Positions 52,044-61,743 of a stretch of 64,000 bases of DNA are shown here, in pieces; positions within the stretch are counted from its first letter, which is position 1, and each line of letters opens with the position of its first letter. The translations under genes and the position numbers were made by a program. Origin of the DNA: RPQJ01 sp963777725 (lineage in GTDB: Bacteria; Pseudomonadota; Gammaproteobacteria; Steroidobacterales; Steroidobacteraceae); contig CAVZRR010000014.1 of assembly GCA_963777725.1 (NCBI GenBank), positions 259,403 through 323,402 on the forward strand, written 5' to 3'. A model generated the notes under the pieces. It was given only the letters and a program-made list of their open reading frames with translations. It made no database searches and was not told where the DNA came from.

Positions 52044-54961
52044 GGATTCTTCCTGGTGCCGGTGGCGCGCAGACGCGAGGTCGAGCGTGCGGACTCTTCT
52101 TTGATGGACGCCTTGATTGCAGCCGCGACGAGGCCGGTCTGCTGGATCGTATGCAACTGCAGCATGCCGGCCGCGGGTGCCGCCGCGGGCGCGCGACCCG
52201 AGTACAGCAGCTCCTGCTTGTGCGAGAGCGGTTCCTGGAGCCGGTGGCGGATCTGGTACCAGGCGCCCTGGTTCTGCGGCTCCTCCTGGCACCAGACGAT
52301 CTCCTGCGCATTCGGATAGTGACGGATCGCGGCCGCGTAATCCTCGCTCGGGAACGGGTAGAGCTGCTCGATGCGGACGATCGCGACGTCGCGCACCTCG
52401 TCCGCGCGCCGGGCCTCGAGCAGGTCGAAGTAGACCTTGCCGGAGCAGAACACGACGCGGCGGACCTTGTCCGCCGGCAGGTCGTCGATCTCGCCGATGA
52501 CATCCCGGAAGAAGCCGTGCGAGAGGTCCTCGAGCGCCGACACCGACAGCTTGTGGCGCAGCAGGCTCTTCGGCGTCATCACGATCAGCGGCTTGCGGAA
52601 GTCGCGCACCATCTGCCGCCGCAGCATGTGGAACATCTGCGCCGGCGTGGAAGGCACGCAGACCGACATGTTGTTCTCGGCGCAGAGCTGCAGGAAACGC
52701 TCGAGGCGCGCCGACGAGTGCTCGGGGCCCTGGCCCTCGTAGCCATGCGGCAGGAACAGAGTGAGCCCGCAGTAGCGTCCCCACTTCGTCTCGCCGGAGC
52801 TGATGAACTGGTCGATGACGACCTGCGCGCCGTTCGCGAAGTCGCCGAACTGGCCTTCCCAGATCACGAGGCAATTCGGGTCGGCCGTCGCATAGCCGTA
52901 CTCGAAGCCGAGCACGGCCTCCTCGGAGAGCAGCGAATCGGTGACACGAAACCGTGGCTGGCCGGGCTTCAGGTTCTTGAGGGGGACGTACGCTTCACCG
53001 GTATTCTGGTCGTGCCCGACGGCGTGGCGGTGGAAGAACGTGCCGCGACCGCTGTCCTGCCCGGTCAGGCGGATCTCGTAGCCCTCGTCGAGCAGCGACG
53101 CATAGGCGAGCGTCTCGGCAAAGCCCCAGTCGAGCATGACCTGGCCGGCCGCCATCTTGCGGCGATCGTCCATGATCCGCTGCACCTGGCGATGCAGCGT
53201 GAAGCCGTCCGGGAACGTGCTGGTCTTGAGCGCGAGTTCCCGCAGCACCTCGAGCTTCACGCCGGTCTTGACCTGGTCGGTGAAGTCGACGTCGTGGTAG
53301 CGAGTCCAGTCCACGGTGTGCACGTTGCCGATCAGGCCGAGCACCTGGTGGGCCTGCGGCTTGCCGTCGTCGAGACCGCGGCGGTACTTGTCGAACATGG
53401 CATCGGCTTCGTCGGCGCCGATCACCCCCTCGCGCTGCAGCTGCTCGGCGTAAACCTGCCGGGTCGTCGGCTTGCTGCGGATCGCCGCGTACATGACCGG
53501 CTGCGTGGCCGCCGGCTCATCGGCCTCGTTGTGGCCGAGCTTGCGGTAGCAAACGAGGTCGATCACCACGTCCTTGTGGAACTTCATCCGGTACTCGAGC
53601 GCGAGGCGCGTCGCGAACACGACGGCCTCGGGGTCATCGCCGTTCACGTGCAGGATCGGCGCCTCGATCATCTTCGCCGGATCGCTGCAATACAGCGTCG
53701 AACGCGTGTCGCGCGGGTCGTGGGTCGTGAACCCGACCTGGTTGTTGATGATCACGTGCACCGTGCCGCCGGTGTAGAACGCGCGCGTCTGCGAGAACTG
53801 CAGCGTCTCCATGATCACGCCCTGCCCGGCGAACGCCGAGTCGCCGTGGATCAGCACGGCCATGACCTTGTCGCCGGCCGTGTCGCCGCGACGTTCCTGC
53901 CGCGCGCGCACGGAGCCCTCGACCACCGGGTTGACGACCTCGAGGTGCGAAGGGTTGAACGCAAGCGCGACATGCACGTTGCCGCCCGGCGTGCTGACGT
54001 CGCAGGAGAAGCCCTTGTGGTACTTGACGTCGCCCGAGCCCTTGAGCTTCTTGAGGTCGTAGTTGCCCTCGAACTCGGAGAAGAGCTCGGCGGGCGACTT
54101 GCCCAGCACGTTGACCAGCACGTTGAGGCGACCGCGGTGAGCCATGCCGATCACGATGTCTTCGAGACCGTGCACCCAGCCGCCCGTCTGGATCAGGTCC
54201 TCGAGCAGCGGAATCAGGCTGTCGCCGCCCTCCAGCGAGAATCGCTTCTGCGCCGGGTAGCGCGTGGCAAGGTAGCGCTCGAGGCCCTCGGCCATCGTGA
54301 GGTTCCAGAGGATGTCCTTCCTGTCCTCCACCGGGAAGTGCTGCTGGACGCGGCCGACCTGGAAGCGATCCTGCAGCCACAGGCGCTCGGTCTCGTCCGA
54401 GACGTGCGCGAACTCGGCGCCGATCGTGCCGCAATAAATGTGCTTCAGTTGCGCGATGATCTCGCGCAGCTTGAGGCGCGGCTTGATCGCCTGGTTGCGG
54501 CTGCCGGTCACGAACTCGGTGTCGAGGTCCGCTTCGCTCAGTCCGAGGTAGTCGAGGCCGAGCACCTTCGGTCTCGGGCGGACCATCAAGCCGAGCGGGT
54601 CGATGTTGGCGACCAGGTGACCTCGGTTCGCGTAGATCTGGATCATCCGCGAGACCGCGCCCTGCTTCGCGGCGGCACCTGCGCCCGGCACAACGACCTC
54701 GGTGGACGCACCGGCCCCCGCGCGGCGGGTCTTCGCCCGGCGTGCCAGTTCCTCGACCAGCGGGCCGTGCGCGACGTCGCCCTGGCCGCCGCCGAGACCG
54801 ACGAAGAAATCACGCCACTTCGGCTCCACGGACTCGGGCGCCGCCAGGAACTGCTCGTACAACGCCTCCACGTACGGGGCATTGCCCGCCGCGAGCGGCG
54901 TCGAGGACAGCATCGCTTGGAATTCGCTCATCGCGCGTGATTGTTCGGGTTGCACGGGCAT
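52040..54961 (-). CDS. sucA: 2-Oxoglutarate dehydrogenase E1
   Basis: E1 (973 residues) decarboxylates 2-oxoglutarate with thiamin diphosphate in the TCA cycle. YVEALYEQFLAAPESVEPKW is the N-terminal E2-contact region. DIVIGMAHRGRLNVLVNVLG, LIHGDSAFAGQGVIMETLQF (diphosphate binding) and INNQVGFTTHDPRDTRSTLY are core motifs; the C-terminal half has EGQFGDFANGAQVVIDQFIS. The ATG at 54961 has GGAT ahead; an ATG at 54931 is a possible alternative. The sdhCDAB genes that often precede it are absent here. Confidence 0.96.
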   Translation of the reverse strand: MPVQPEQSRAMSEFQAMLSSTPLAAGNAPYVEALYEQFLAAPESVEPKWRDFFVGLGGGQGDVAHGPLVEELARRAKTRRAGAGASTEVVVPGAGAAAKQGAVSRMIQIYANRGHLVANIDPLGLMVRPRPKVLGLDYLGLSEADLDTEFVTGSRNQAIKPRLKLREIIAQLKHIYCGTIGAEFAHVSDETERLWLQDRFQVGRVQQHFPVEDRKDILWNLTMAEGLERYLATRYPAQKRFSLEGGDSLIPLLEDLIQTGGWVHGLEDIVIGMAHRGRLNVLVNVLGKSPAELFSEFEGNYDLKKLKGSGDVKYHKGFSCDVSTPGGNVHVALAFNPSHLEVVNPVVEGSVRARQERRGDTAGDKVMAVLIHGDSAFAGQGVIMETLQFSQTRAFYTGGTVHVIINNQVGFTTHDPRDTRSTLYCSDPAKMIEAPILHVNGDDPEAVVFATRLALEYRMKFHKDVVIDLVCYRKLGHNEADEPAATQPVMYAAIRSKPTTRQVYAEQLQREGVIGADEADAMFDKYRRGLDDGKPQAHQVLGLIGNVHTVDWTRYHDVDFTDQVKTGVKLEVLRELALKTSTFPDGFTLHRQVQRIMDDRRKMAAGQVMLDWGFAETLAYASLLDEGYEIRLTGQDSGRGTFFHRHAVGHDQNTGEAYVPLKNLKPGQPRFRVTDSLLSEEAVLGFEYGYATADPNCLVIWEGQFGDFANGAQVVIDQFISSGETKWGRYCGLTLFLPHGYEGQGPEHSSARLERFLQLCAENNMSVCVPSTPAQMFHMLRRQMVRDFRKPLIVMTPKSLLRHKLSVSALEDLSHGFFRDVIGEIDDLPADKVRRVVFCSGKVYFDLLEARRADEVRDVAIVRIEQLYPFPSEDYAAAIRHYPNAQEIVWCQEEPQNQGAWYQIRHRLQEPLSHKQELLYSGRAPAAAPAAGMLQLHTIQQTGLVAAAIKASIKEESARSTSRLRATGTRKNP

Positions 54962-55137
54962 CCGGATCCGCCGCGTGAGGGCGGGTAAATGGCCGTGTAG
55001 TGTAGCGAAAAGCGTGCCGAGCTTGGAGATGGCCCGCCAGGCGGTTCCTGGCCTGGGCCGGCGTCCGTCAGGTGCCGGTTGCCATGGGCTGCGCCGGAGA
55101 GTAGATCGTTGTCGGTCGGTCCTGGACGGAGAGCGTC

Positions 55138-55654
55138 ATGTTCAATCTTGACCGTCTTCATGCTGCGTTACTGCTCGCAACCGCACTGGTCGCATTCGCG
55201 CCGCCGGCCATGGCCAGCCGCGGATCGCGATGCCCAGGAGATCAGCCGCTACAGGCTGACGGATGCCGGACTGGCCAAGTACGCGCAGGCCAGCCGTAAC
55301 CTAAGTGCGCTGGCGAAGCCGTCACCCGCAGACTGCACCGAGGGTGAGACGGGCGATACGGACGACAATGCCAAGTCACTGGACGAATCGGTCGCCAGGC
55401 TCGACGCAACCGACGGAGTGCGCAAGGCGATCACATCCGCGGGGTTGACCACTCGCGAGTACGTCGTGTTCAGCTGGGCAGTGATGCAGGCCGGGCTGGC
55501 CGCGTGGGCCCTCGATCAGCCCGGCGGCAAGCTGCCGGCCGGCGTGTCGATGGACAACGTGACCTTCTACCGCAAGCACGCGGCAGCCATGGAGGAACTC
55601 GGCGCGCAGACACGGGCGGCCGACTGCGATGAAGACGCGGCAGAGCCCGAATGA
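55138..55654 (+). pseudogene. Secreted protein of unknown function, one-base frameshift
   Basis: The ATG at 55138 with GGACGGAGAG before it begins a signal peptide (HAALLLATALVAFAPPAMA) in one frame. At about 55211-55220, just after the cleavage region, the coding reading moves to another frame: DRDAQEISRYRLTDAGLAKY, then a region with one Cys (PSPADCTEGE), AITSAGLTTREYVVFSWAVM and VSMDNVTFYRKHAAAMEELG. Removing one base joins them into a protein of about 171 residues. The mature part looks helical, with no recognised domain. A periplasmic protein of unknown role. Confidence 0.6.
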
Positions 55655-55667
55655 CCGTGGGTCGCCA

Positions 55668-57002
55668 TCACTCCCGGGTGGTGTAAGGTTCCAGCGCGCC
55701 GTCGCCTCTCTGGTCGATCCGGTCGATCCGGGCATCGAACGGCGGATGGGTCTTGTAGAGCTGCGCCAACCCCGGCGCGTCGCGCCCGAGTGCGACGAAT
55801 TTCTGCAGGACTGAATACAAAGCCAGCGGATTCAGTCCGGCACGGGCCAGGTAAACCTGCGCACCCTCGTCGGCGCGATACTCGGCCTCCCGATCGAGCG
55901 CGGTCAGCATGATCGTTGCACCGTGTTCCTCGACGTAGCGGCGGGCGTACGTGCCCGCGACGCTGTCGTAGCCCGCGTCGACGCCACGCAGCGCGCGATC
56001 CTTGCCCGCGGTCGCCAGTTCCTGCTTGCGGATCACGTTGTAATGATCGCGCTGCACGCAGTGGCTGATCTCGTGACCCAGCACGGCCGCAAGCTCGCTG
56101 TCCGACGACAGCAGCTCGTAGAGGCCCCGGGTGACCAGGATGTAGCCGCCCGGCGCGGCGAATGCGTTGACCTCCGGCGTATCGATGACGCCGAACGTCC
56201 ATGGCAGTTGCGGACGGCTGGTCTGCGAGGCGACCCATTGACCCACCAGGTTGACGCGCCACTGCGCGAGCGCCTCGTCCCACAGCGGACGCGCGCCGAG
56301 AATCCGGCCCGTGATTTCCGGACCGAGCGCGAGCTCCTCGGCTGCGAGCTCGTCCTCGCCCTTCGGCGCGACCTTGGCCGCAGCGCTGAACATCGAGCTC
56401 ATCTCACCGCCCAGCGAACCCAGCATGCCGCTCACGGCCCGCGCGGACGCTGCCGTCGAGGGAGCCGAGTCCTGCGCCGGCTGGCCACCGCTCTTGCCGC
56501 GCTTGGCTTCACCGGCGTACGCCACCTGGGTCGCCTGCCAGCCCTCCTCGCTCGCATAGGCCGCAGCTTTTGAGGCATCGACCCGGTAGCCAAGCATTGC
56601 GCTCAGCCGTGCCTGGTCGAACGCCGCGGATTTCAGGTCGCTTTCGTCGATACCGCGCACGCCGGCGGTCTCGGTGACGCGGCCCTGCCCGGCCTTGCCG
56701 CCCATCAGCACCCGCAGGTTGGCGTCACCGCCCCCGGTGCCGGGCTGGTTGATCCGCACGTCGTTGACGCGTACGTATCCCGGCGTGCCCGTCGGCATCT
56801 GCAGTTGATACCACAGGCCCTGCTGCGCCGAGATCGTCACCGCGGTGTCGCGCGACAACGTGGTGACCTTGGGCGCGTCGAACGCCGGTTGCGCGTACAC
56901 GTCGACGGCAGGCTTCTGCACGACCGCAGACAGTTCGGCCGCACCGGCGCCAGGGAGGATCAACACCGTCGCGATCAAGGCCATCGGGAATGCGCGCATC
57001 AC
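55668..57002 (-). CDS. SH3-domain M48 metallopeptidase, secreted
   Basis: A 444-residue periplasmic peptidase. A signal peptide (ALIATVLILPGAGA) precedes an SH3b-type domain (VYAQPAFDAPKVTTLSRDTA, QGLWYQLQMPTGTPGYVRVN, about 30-85), a low-complexity region, and the M48 catalytic domain. The zinc motif is AAVLGHEISHCVQRDHYNVI, with the third ligand in LDREAEYRADEGAQVYLARA. ITRG-type substrate strand: FAAPGGYILVTRGLYELL. M48 relatives (BepA, LoiP) handle outer-membrane protein quality control. The ATG overlaps the CHASE2 gene stop by four bases, so the pair is coupled. Confidence 0.85.
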   Translation of the reverse strand: MMRAFPMALIATVLILPGAGAAELSAVVQKPAVDVYAQPAFDAPKVTTLSRDTAVTISAQQGLWYQLQMPTGTPGYVRVNDVRINQPGTGGGDANLRVLMGGKAGQGRVTETAGVRGIDESDLKSAAFDQARLSAMLGYRVDASKAAAYASEEGWQATQVAYAGEAKRGKSGGQPAQDSAPSTAASARAVSGMLGSLGGEMSSMFSAAAKVAPKGEDELAAEELALGPEITGRILGARPLWDEALAQWRVNLVGQWVASQTSRPQLPWTFGVIDTPEVNAFAAPGGYILVTRGLYELLSSDSELAAVLGHEISHCVQRDHYNVIRKQELATAGKDRALRGVDAGYDSVAGTYARRYVEEHGATIMLTALDREAEYRADEGAQVYLARAGLNPLALYSVLQKFVALGRDAPGLAQLYKTHPPFDARIDRIDQRGDGALEPYTTRE

Positions 57003-58843
57003 GACCCTCCTGGCGAAACATTGGCGTTAGCGGCGATCACGCCGAACCGCGCGATCGGCTGTTCGTCCGACGAGGCCAGGGTCCGGCCGATCAGCTCGCG
57101 CAGTTGCAGTCGTGCGTCACGACCGGGACCCACGGCAGCATCGTCGATTTCGGCGCAGGCGAGAGCCAGCCGTACGGTGCCATCGTCGGGCAGGCGACGA
57201 TCGTACTCGGCCAGCTCCCGTTCCAGTCGTCCGAGATCGTTCATCGCTGCGGCGCGCGCCTCGGCTTCGGTCTCCCCGTGCCACACGAGTATCATCAAAT
57301 CGTTCAAGGCGTCGTGCAACCAGCTCTTGCGCTCGACGACGCCTTCCATCATCACGGAGTCGCTGCCAGCGTAGAGGAATCGGCGCAGCCGTCGTCGATA
57401 TTCCCGCCGCCTTCTCGCGACGGCTCGCGCGCCGAGATGCAGGTCCGGCACGAAACGCAGGCACGCGACCGCTAGCCAGCGATCCTGATCCGGCGAGAAC
57501 TCCCGCACGAAATCGCCGTTCCCGACCGCGCGTCCACGTTGCACCCCCGCATACAGGCGGCAAGCGCCAAACACGAGGCTGACGAAACCGACGCTCGCGA
57601 AGATGTCGAAAAAGAAGCCGAAGAAAGTGAGGCCAGTGAAGGCGGCGGCCAGCAACGCCAGGTTCGTTGCGACGAAGATCGAATCGATGTCGGTCGCCGG
57701 CTCGCCACGGTAGAAAGCGAACGTCGTCAGCAGCGTCAGCCAGGTCGCCAGCACGTACTTGAGCCACGCCGGCGGCGAGCGAATGGCGCTGCCGGCGAGC
57801 AATGCCTCGGTCGCCTCCGCCATCACCTCGACGCCCGGCATCACCGGATCGACGGGGGTGGGCTTGGCATCGTTGAGACCGGCGGCCGTGTAGCCGACGA
57901 GCGCCACGCCGCCCCGCAAGACCGGGAGCGCGGCGCCCGCCTTTCGGCAGATGGGCTTGCCATCGTTCAGCAAGTCGGCCGCGCTGACCCGCGGTAGTCG
58001 GCTGTGCTGTCGCCAGTTCGGTCGCACCACTGCGGTCGATTGCGGCGACGATCCCGACAACGCGCTCATTGCCAACCGCAGCGGCAGCGAAGGCAGGGCC
58101 CAGTCGCCGACCGCCTCGCGCAAAGGAATGTCACGCAGCACGCCGTCCTCACCGCGGGTCACGTTCGCGATCGCGCTGAACCGCGCCATCGACGGGCCGT
58201 AGGGCAGCAGCAACGCGACCTTGGGATCGTCCTGCGGATCACCGACCAACGGGAACGCCCCCGGCGCGTGCGAGGCTCGCAGCGACGATCCCGGGTCGTA
58301 GTCCGGGTGCAGGCGTGTGGAACTGAAAACGAAGCGGCCGGCACCACCCTTGGCCACGGCTTCGAGCGTCAGGTCTCCGAGCGGGTCGTCCTGCGACGGA
58401 TCGGCGAACAGCACGTCGTAGCCGACGAGGGCGACGCCGGCACGGTCGAGCTGGTCGAGCAGGTCCGCATGCCGTTGCCGGCTCCACGGCCACCCACCCT
58501 CGCCACGAGTGCGGAAATGCTCGATCGAGCATTCGTCGATCTCGACGACGACCACGCGGCCGGACGGCCTCGGCTCGAACGGGCGCCACTGCACCACGCG
58601 ATCGAAGATCGCGTCTTCCGCCGAGTTGAGCGAGCGAACGTGGCTCCAGTCCCAGGCCAGCCAGGCAACGGCACCAATCGCGAGCAGCGGGTAGAACGCG
58701 AACTTCAACCGGAATGCCAGCCGCGACAGCGGGCGCCGGTAGCTGCGCTCGACCTTGGTCCACTGCTGTATGAAACCGTGGCCGAGTGCTGCCAGGCTTG
58801 CGTCGATCCAGGACAGCACGCGGTTCGCCAGCCTGCCGAGCAT
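56999..58843 (-). CDS. CHASE2-domain membrane protein without output domain
   Basis: A 614-residue protein. After an N-terminal helix (LKFAFYPLLAIGAVAWLAWD) comes a periplasmic CHASE2 sensor of about 300 residues (VVVVEIDECSIEHF; GWPWSRQRHADLLDQLDRAG; VALVGYDVLFADPSQDDPLG), then three helices (YVLATWLTLLTTFAFY; LALLAAAFTGLTFFGFFFDI; VGFVSLVFGACRLYAGV). The remaining 150 residues are cytosolic and match no cyclase, kinase or GGDEF domain. The ATG at 58843 has CAGGGGGAA at a good distance. It shares four bases with the peptidase gene downstream. Confidence 0.8.
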   Translation of the reverse strand: MLGRLANRVLSWIDASLAALGHGFIQQWTKVERSYRRPLSRLAFRLKFAFYPLLAIGAVAWLAWDWSHVRSLNSAEDAIFDRVVQWRPFEPRPSGRVVVVEIDECSIEHFRTRGEGGWPWSRQRHADLLDQLDRAGVALVGYDVLFADPSQDDPLGDLTLEAVAKGGAGRFVFSSTRLHPDYDPGSSLRASHAPGAFPLVGDPQDDPKVALLLPYGPSMARFSAIANVTRGEDGVLRDIPLREAVGDWALPSLPLRLAMSALSGSSPQSTAVVRPNWRQHSRLPRVSAADLLNDGKPICRKAGAALPVLRGGVALVGYTAAGLNDAKPTPVDPVMPGVEVMAEATEALLAGSAIRSPPAWLKYVLATWLTLLTTFAFYRGEPATDIDSIFVATNLALLAAAFTGLTFFGFFFDIFASVGFVSLVFGACRLYAGVQRGRAVGNGDFVREFSPDQDRWLAVACLRFVPDLHLGARAVARRRREYRRRLRRFLYAGSDSVMMEGVVERKSWLHDALNDLMILVWHGETEAEARAAAMNDLGRLERELAEYDRRLPDDGTVRLALACAEIDDAAVGPGRDARLQLRELIGRTLASSDEQPIARFGVIAANANVSPGGS

Positions 58844-59331
58844 TGACGATTCCCCCTGCGCGATGATGGCAGGATTGTCGAATCCGCGTTGACCGGTGAA
58901 CCGTCGAGAACCCATCCGCCGCGATTGGTCCTGGATCCCGACGAAGACGGGTGGTCCACCGGGGGTGGCTACCTCTAGTCACAGGGCAGCCGCGCTGCCG
59001 GGAACCCGGTGATCGCCGAGGTCATCCGGCATGTTGGGGATCTGTGGCGCTTGTACCCGGCGCTGTTCGAGGAATCCGGGCGGGACGCGGATGCCGGCCC
59101 GAGGCGTTGAGTGCTTCTTTTTTGCGGCGCGTCTTGAATGAGTCGGCGAATCGAGGTACACGGCCGGAAAACGAGTCGAATCCGGTTACCTGGACGTCAT
59201 CAAGAAGGCAGGCGATCGGTCAGCGCAGCAACCGCTGACCGTGATCCGGTTGGTACATCACGTTCAAACGCGATGGGACTCGTTTCGTGATTCGTTCGCC
59301 CCACTCAACACGTGCAACCAGGGAGATTGCA

Positions 59332-60408
59332 ATGAAGGCGATTCCAGCATTTGCGGCTCTCACGGTGAGCCTCCTCAGCTTAACGGCGGCGGCGGCGCCG
59401 CAAGTCATCGCGACCGGCCTTGCGAATCCGCGCGGCCTCGCGTTCAGCAATACCGGGCAGCTCTACGTCGCCGAGGCCGGTGCCGGCGGCAAGAGCACCG
59501 TTTGCGTCGCCGCTCCCGAACCTGGGTCGACCGCCGTCCGGTGCCTCGGCTACACGGGAGCAGTCACGCGCGTGGATACGACCGGCTCGACACCGCCGAA
59601 GCGAATCGTGCGAAATCTTCCGTCGCTGGCCGTCGATCCGGGAGTCGGGGCTGCCGAAGGCGCAGTCGACGTGGCCTTCGGCCCGTTCGGACAGATGTTC
59701 GTCCTAGCCGGATTGGGCGGGGATCCCGCCGCACGTGAGGATCTCGGCAAGGCAGGCAAGTTCTTCGGCACCGTGCACTGGGTGACGCCGTTCGGCTGGC
59801 TGTTACCAGTCGGCGACATCTCGAGGCATGAACAGCTCAGGAATCCGGCGGGCGGCGCGATCGACAGCAACCCGTATGGCCTGGCCGCGCTCCTGTTCCG
59901 TCGTGTCGTCGCCGACGCCGGCGGCAACAGCCTGGTGCAGTCGCTCGCGAACGGGCGCACCAGAACACTGGCTGTATTTCCAGAGCAGACTGTCCCGGCC
60001 CCATTCATCTCCTCGCAGGCAGTTCCGACGTGTGTCGTCGAGGGCCCTGACGGATTCCTGTACGTTGGACAGCTCACCGGCGTTCCGTTTCCCGTTGGCA
60101 AGGCGAGCATCTTCCGCGTACCACCGGAGGGCGGCCAGCCGGAGGTGTACGCCACGGATTTCACCGGCATCATCGACATCGCGTTCGGCCACAACGGTGA
60201 GATGTACGTTCTCGAGGTATTCAAGGGCGGATTGCCACCGGGGCCACCGGGACGGCTCATCCGGGTCGCATCCAACGGCGAACGCACGACGATCGCCGAC
60301 GGATTGATCTTCCCGGGCGGTATCGCCGTCGGCGCGGACGGAGCCGTCTACGTGACGAATTTCGGCACTTCAGCAACCAACGGCCAGGTGTTGCGCATTG
60401 CGCCGTGA
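59332..60408 (+). CDS. ScyD/ScyE-family beta-propeller, secreted
   Basis: A 358-residue exported protein. The signal peptide is AIPAFAALTVSLLSLTAAAA. NHL/SMP-30-type propeller blades follow: VIATGLANPRGLAFSNTGQL, GAVDVAFGPFGQMFVLAGLG, PTCVVEGPDGFLYVGQLTGV, IIDIAFGHNGEMYVLEVF and PGGIAVGADGAVYVTNFGTS. The ScyD/E family was named in cyanobacterial scytonemin genes, but members occur widely, and the activity is unknown. GGGAG precedes the ATG at 59332. It stands alone; the 490 bases before it (58844-59331) hold no gene that I can support. Confidence 0.8.
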   Translation: MKAIPAFAALTVSLLSLTAAAAPQVIATGLANPRGLAFSNTGQLYVAEAGAGGKSTVCVAAPEPGSTAVRCLGYTGAVTRVDTTGSTPPKRIVRNLPSLAVDPGVGAAEGAVDVAFGPFGQMFVLAGLGGDPAAREDLGKAGKFFGTVHWVTPFGWLLPVGDISRHEQLRNPAGGAIDSNPYGLAALLFRRVVADAGGNSLVQSLANGRTRTLAVFPEQTVPAPFISSQAVPTCVVEGPDGFLYVGQLTGVPFPVGKASIFRVPPEGGQPEVYATDFTGIIDIAFGHNGEMYVLEVFKGGLPPGPPGRLIRVASNGERTTIADGLIFPGGIAVGADGAVYVTNFGTSATNGQVLRIAP

Positions 60409-60517
60409 CGGTCGCCCGTCGACGACTCGATCAGCGGTCGCGCGGAAGCTCTGCCGGCCTGGCAGCCTTTCGCGCGGCCGCAATCGGGCGCCACGGCGCG
60501 GCGCCATTGTTTTCTGA

Positions 60518-60593
60518 TGGCGCCCCGGGCCGGAGTTGAACCGACGACCTACCGCTTAGGAGGCGGTCGCTCTATCCACTGAGCTACCGGGGC
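60518..60593 (-). tRNA. tRNA-Arg (anticodon CCT)
   Basis: Cloverleaf read on the minus strand: acceptor GCCCCGG with CCGGGGC, D arm with TAGCTCAGTGGATAGAGC, anticodon loop CTCCTAA between ACCGC and GCGGT, T loop GGTTCAACTCC, encoded CCA. It decodes AGG. Confidence 0.97.
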
Positions 60594-60611
60594 ACGGGGC
60601 CGGGGAAAAAA

Positions 60612-60687
<76 letters not shown>

Positions 60688-60760
60688 ACGTGAGGGCGCG
60701 CATTGTAGCACCGGACCTTCGCACCGCAACTCGAACCTGCAGCGGCTGTATGATCGGCCG

Positions 60761-61252
60761 ATGACGCTGACGGTTCGCCCTGCTGTCGACGCCGACGCCG
60801 AGTTCCTCGCGCAAGGCAATATCGCGATGGCGCTCGAGGCGGAGCACAAGCAGCTCGACCCTGCGACCGTCCGGCTCGGAGTGCGGGCCGTGCTCGACGA
60901 TCCGGCGAAAGGCCGCTACTTCGTCGCCGAGCGCGACGGTGGGGTCGTCGGCCAGTTGATGATTACCTACGAGTGGAGCGATTGGCGCAACGGCACGTTC
61001 TGGTGGATCCAGAGTGTCTTCGTGACGCCCGACGCCCGACGTGCCGGCGTGTTCCGCGCACTCTTCCGCCATCTGGAAACCCTCGCGGAGGGCGACCGGT
61101 CGGTCTGCGGCATCCGGTTGTACGTCGAGCGCGAGAATGAGCGGGCACAGGCTACCTATCGCCGCTGCGGGCTCGAGGACGGCGGCTATCGCGTCATGGA
61201 AGTGGACTATTCAGGCGCCGTGCAACCGGCGCGAGGGGCGAACCATGCTTGA
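60761..61252 (+). CDS. GNAT N-acetyltransferase
   Basis: A 163-residue acetyltransferase with the GNAT order: LTVRPAVDADAEFLAQGNIA at the start, YFVAERDGGVVGQLMITYEW, then the acetyl-CoA site WWIQSVFVTPDARRAGVFRA (a variant of the RxxGxG/A loop) and the C-terminal RLYVERENERAQATYRRCGL. Substrate is unknown; small-molecule amine or protein N-terminus is possible. The peroxiredoxin start lies inside its last codons, so the two are coupled. Confidence 0.85.
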   Translation: MTLTVRPAVDADAEFLAQGNIAMALEAEHKQLDPATVRLGVRAVLDDPAKGRYFVAERDGGVVGQLMITYEWSDWRNGTFWWIQSVFVTPDARRAGVFRALFRHLETLAEGDRSVCGIRLYVERENERAQATYRRCGLEDGGYRVMEVDYSGAVQPARGANHA

Positions 61253-61703
61253 GAACGGCCGCAAGGCTCCAGAATTCGACTTGCCTGACCAGGACGGCCG
61301 GCGTCACACGCTCAAGTCGCTGCTCGCGGACGGTCCGCTGATCCTCTATTTCTACCCTGCGGACTTCACGCCCGGGTGCACGAAGGAAGCCTGCAGCTTC
61401 CGTGACCTGCACCAGGACCTGCTGAAGGCCAAGCTCCGGGTCGTCGGCGTCAGCCCGCAAGACGTCGCATCGCATCGGCGCTTCGCGGACCAGCACGGAC
61501 TCAACTTCCCGTTGCTCGCGGACCCCGACAAGACCGTGGTGAAGGCCTACGACCTCGACGGTCCGCTCGGCTTCGGCGTCCGGCGTGGCACCTACCTGAT
61601 CGGCCGGGACGGCAAGATCCAGGACTCGGTGCTGGCGGACCTGCGGATTGGCGCGCACGAGGCGTTCGTCCTGAATGCGATTAAGTCAGGCGCGTCTAAA
61701 TAG
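61245..61703 (+). CDS. bcp: Thiol peroxidase, Bcp/PrxQ type
   Basis: A 152-residue atypical peroxiredoxin that reduces hydroperoxides with thioredoxin. PADFTPGCTKEACSFRDLHQ has the peroxidatic Cys and, five residues on, the resolving Cys of the alpha2 type. FDLPDQDGRRHTLKSLLADG and VVGVSPQDVASHRRFADQHG are typical Bcp blocks. ATG at 61245, overlapping the GNAT stop by eight bases. Confidence 0.92.
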   Translation: MLENGRKAPEFDLPDQDGRRHTLKSLLADGPLILYFYPADFTPGCTKEACSFRDLHQDLLKAKLRVVGVSPQDVASHRRFADQHGLNFPLLADPDKTVVKAYDLDGPLGFGVRRGTYLIGRDGKIQDSVLADLRIGAHEAFVLNAIKSGASK

Positions 61704-61743
61704 TTACTGATCAGATACTTAGAAATACTATCTCGAATTTTAA

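Noticed and set aside
58844..59331. Gene or insertion remnant between the CHASE2 gene and the ScyD/E-like gene
   Set aside because: Only short open stretches (for example one ending near 59110) with no ribosome site or recognised motif; no terminal repeats seen.
60409..60517. Terminator after tRNA-Arg
   Set aside because: GGCGCC repeats can pair, but there is no T-run and pairing is ambiguous.
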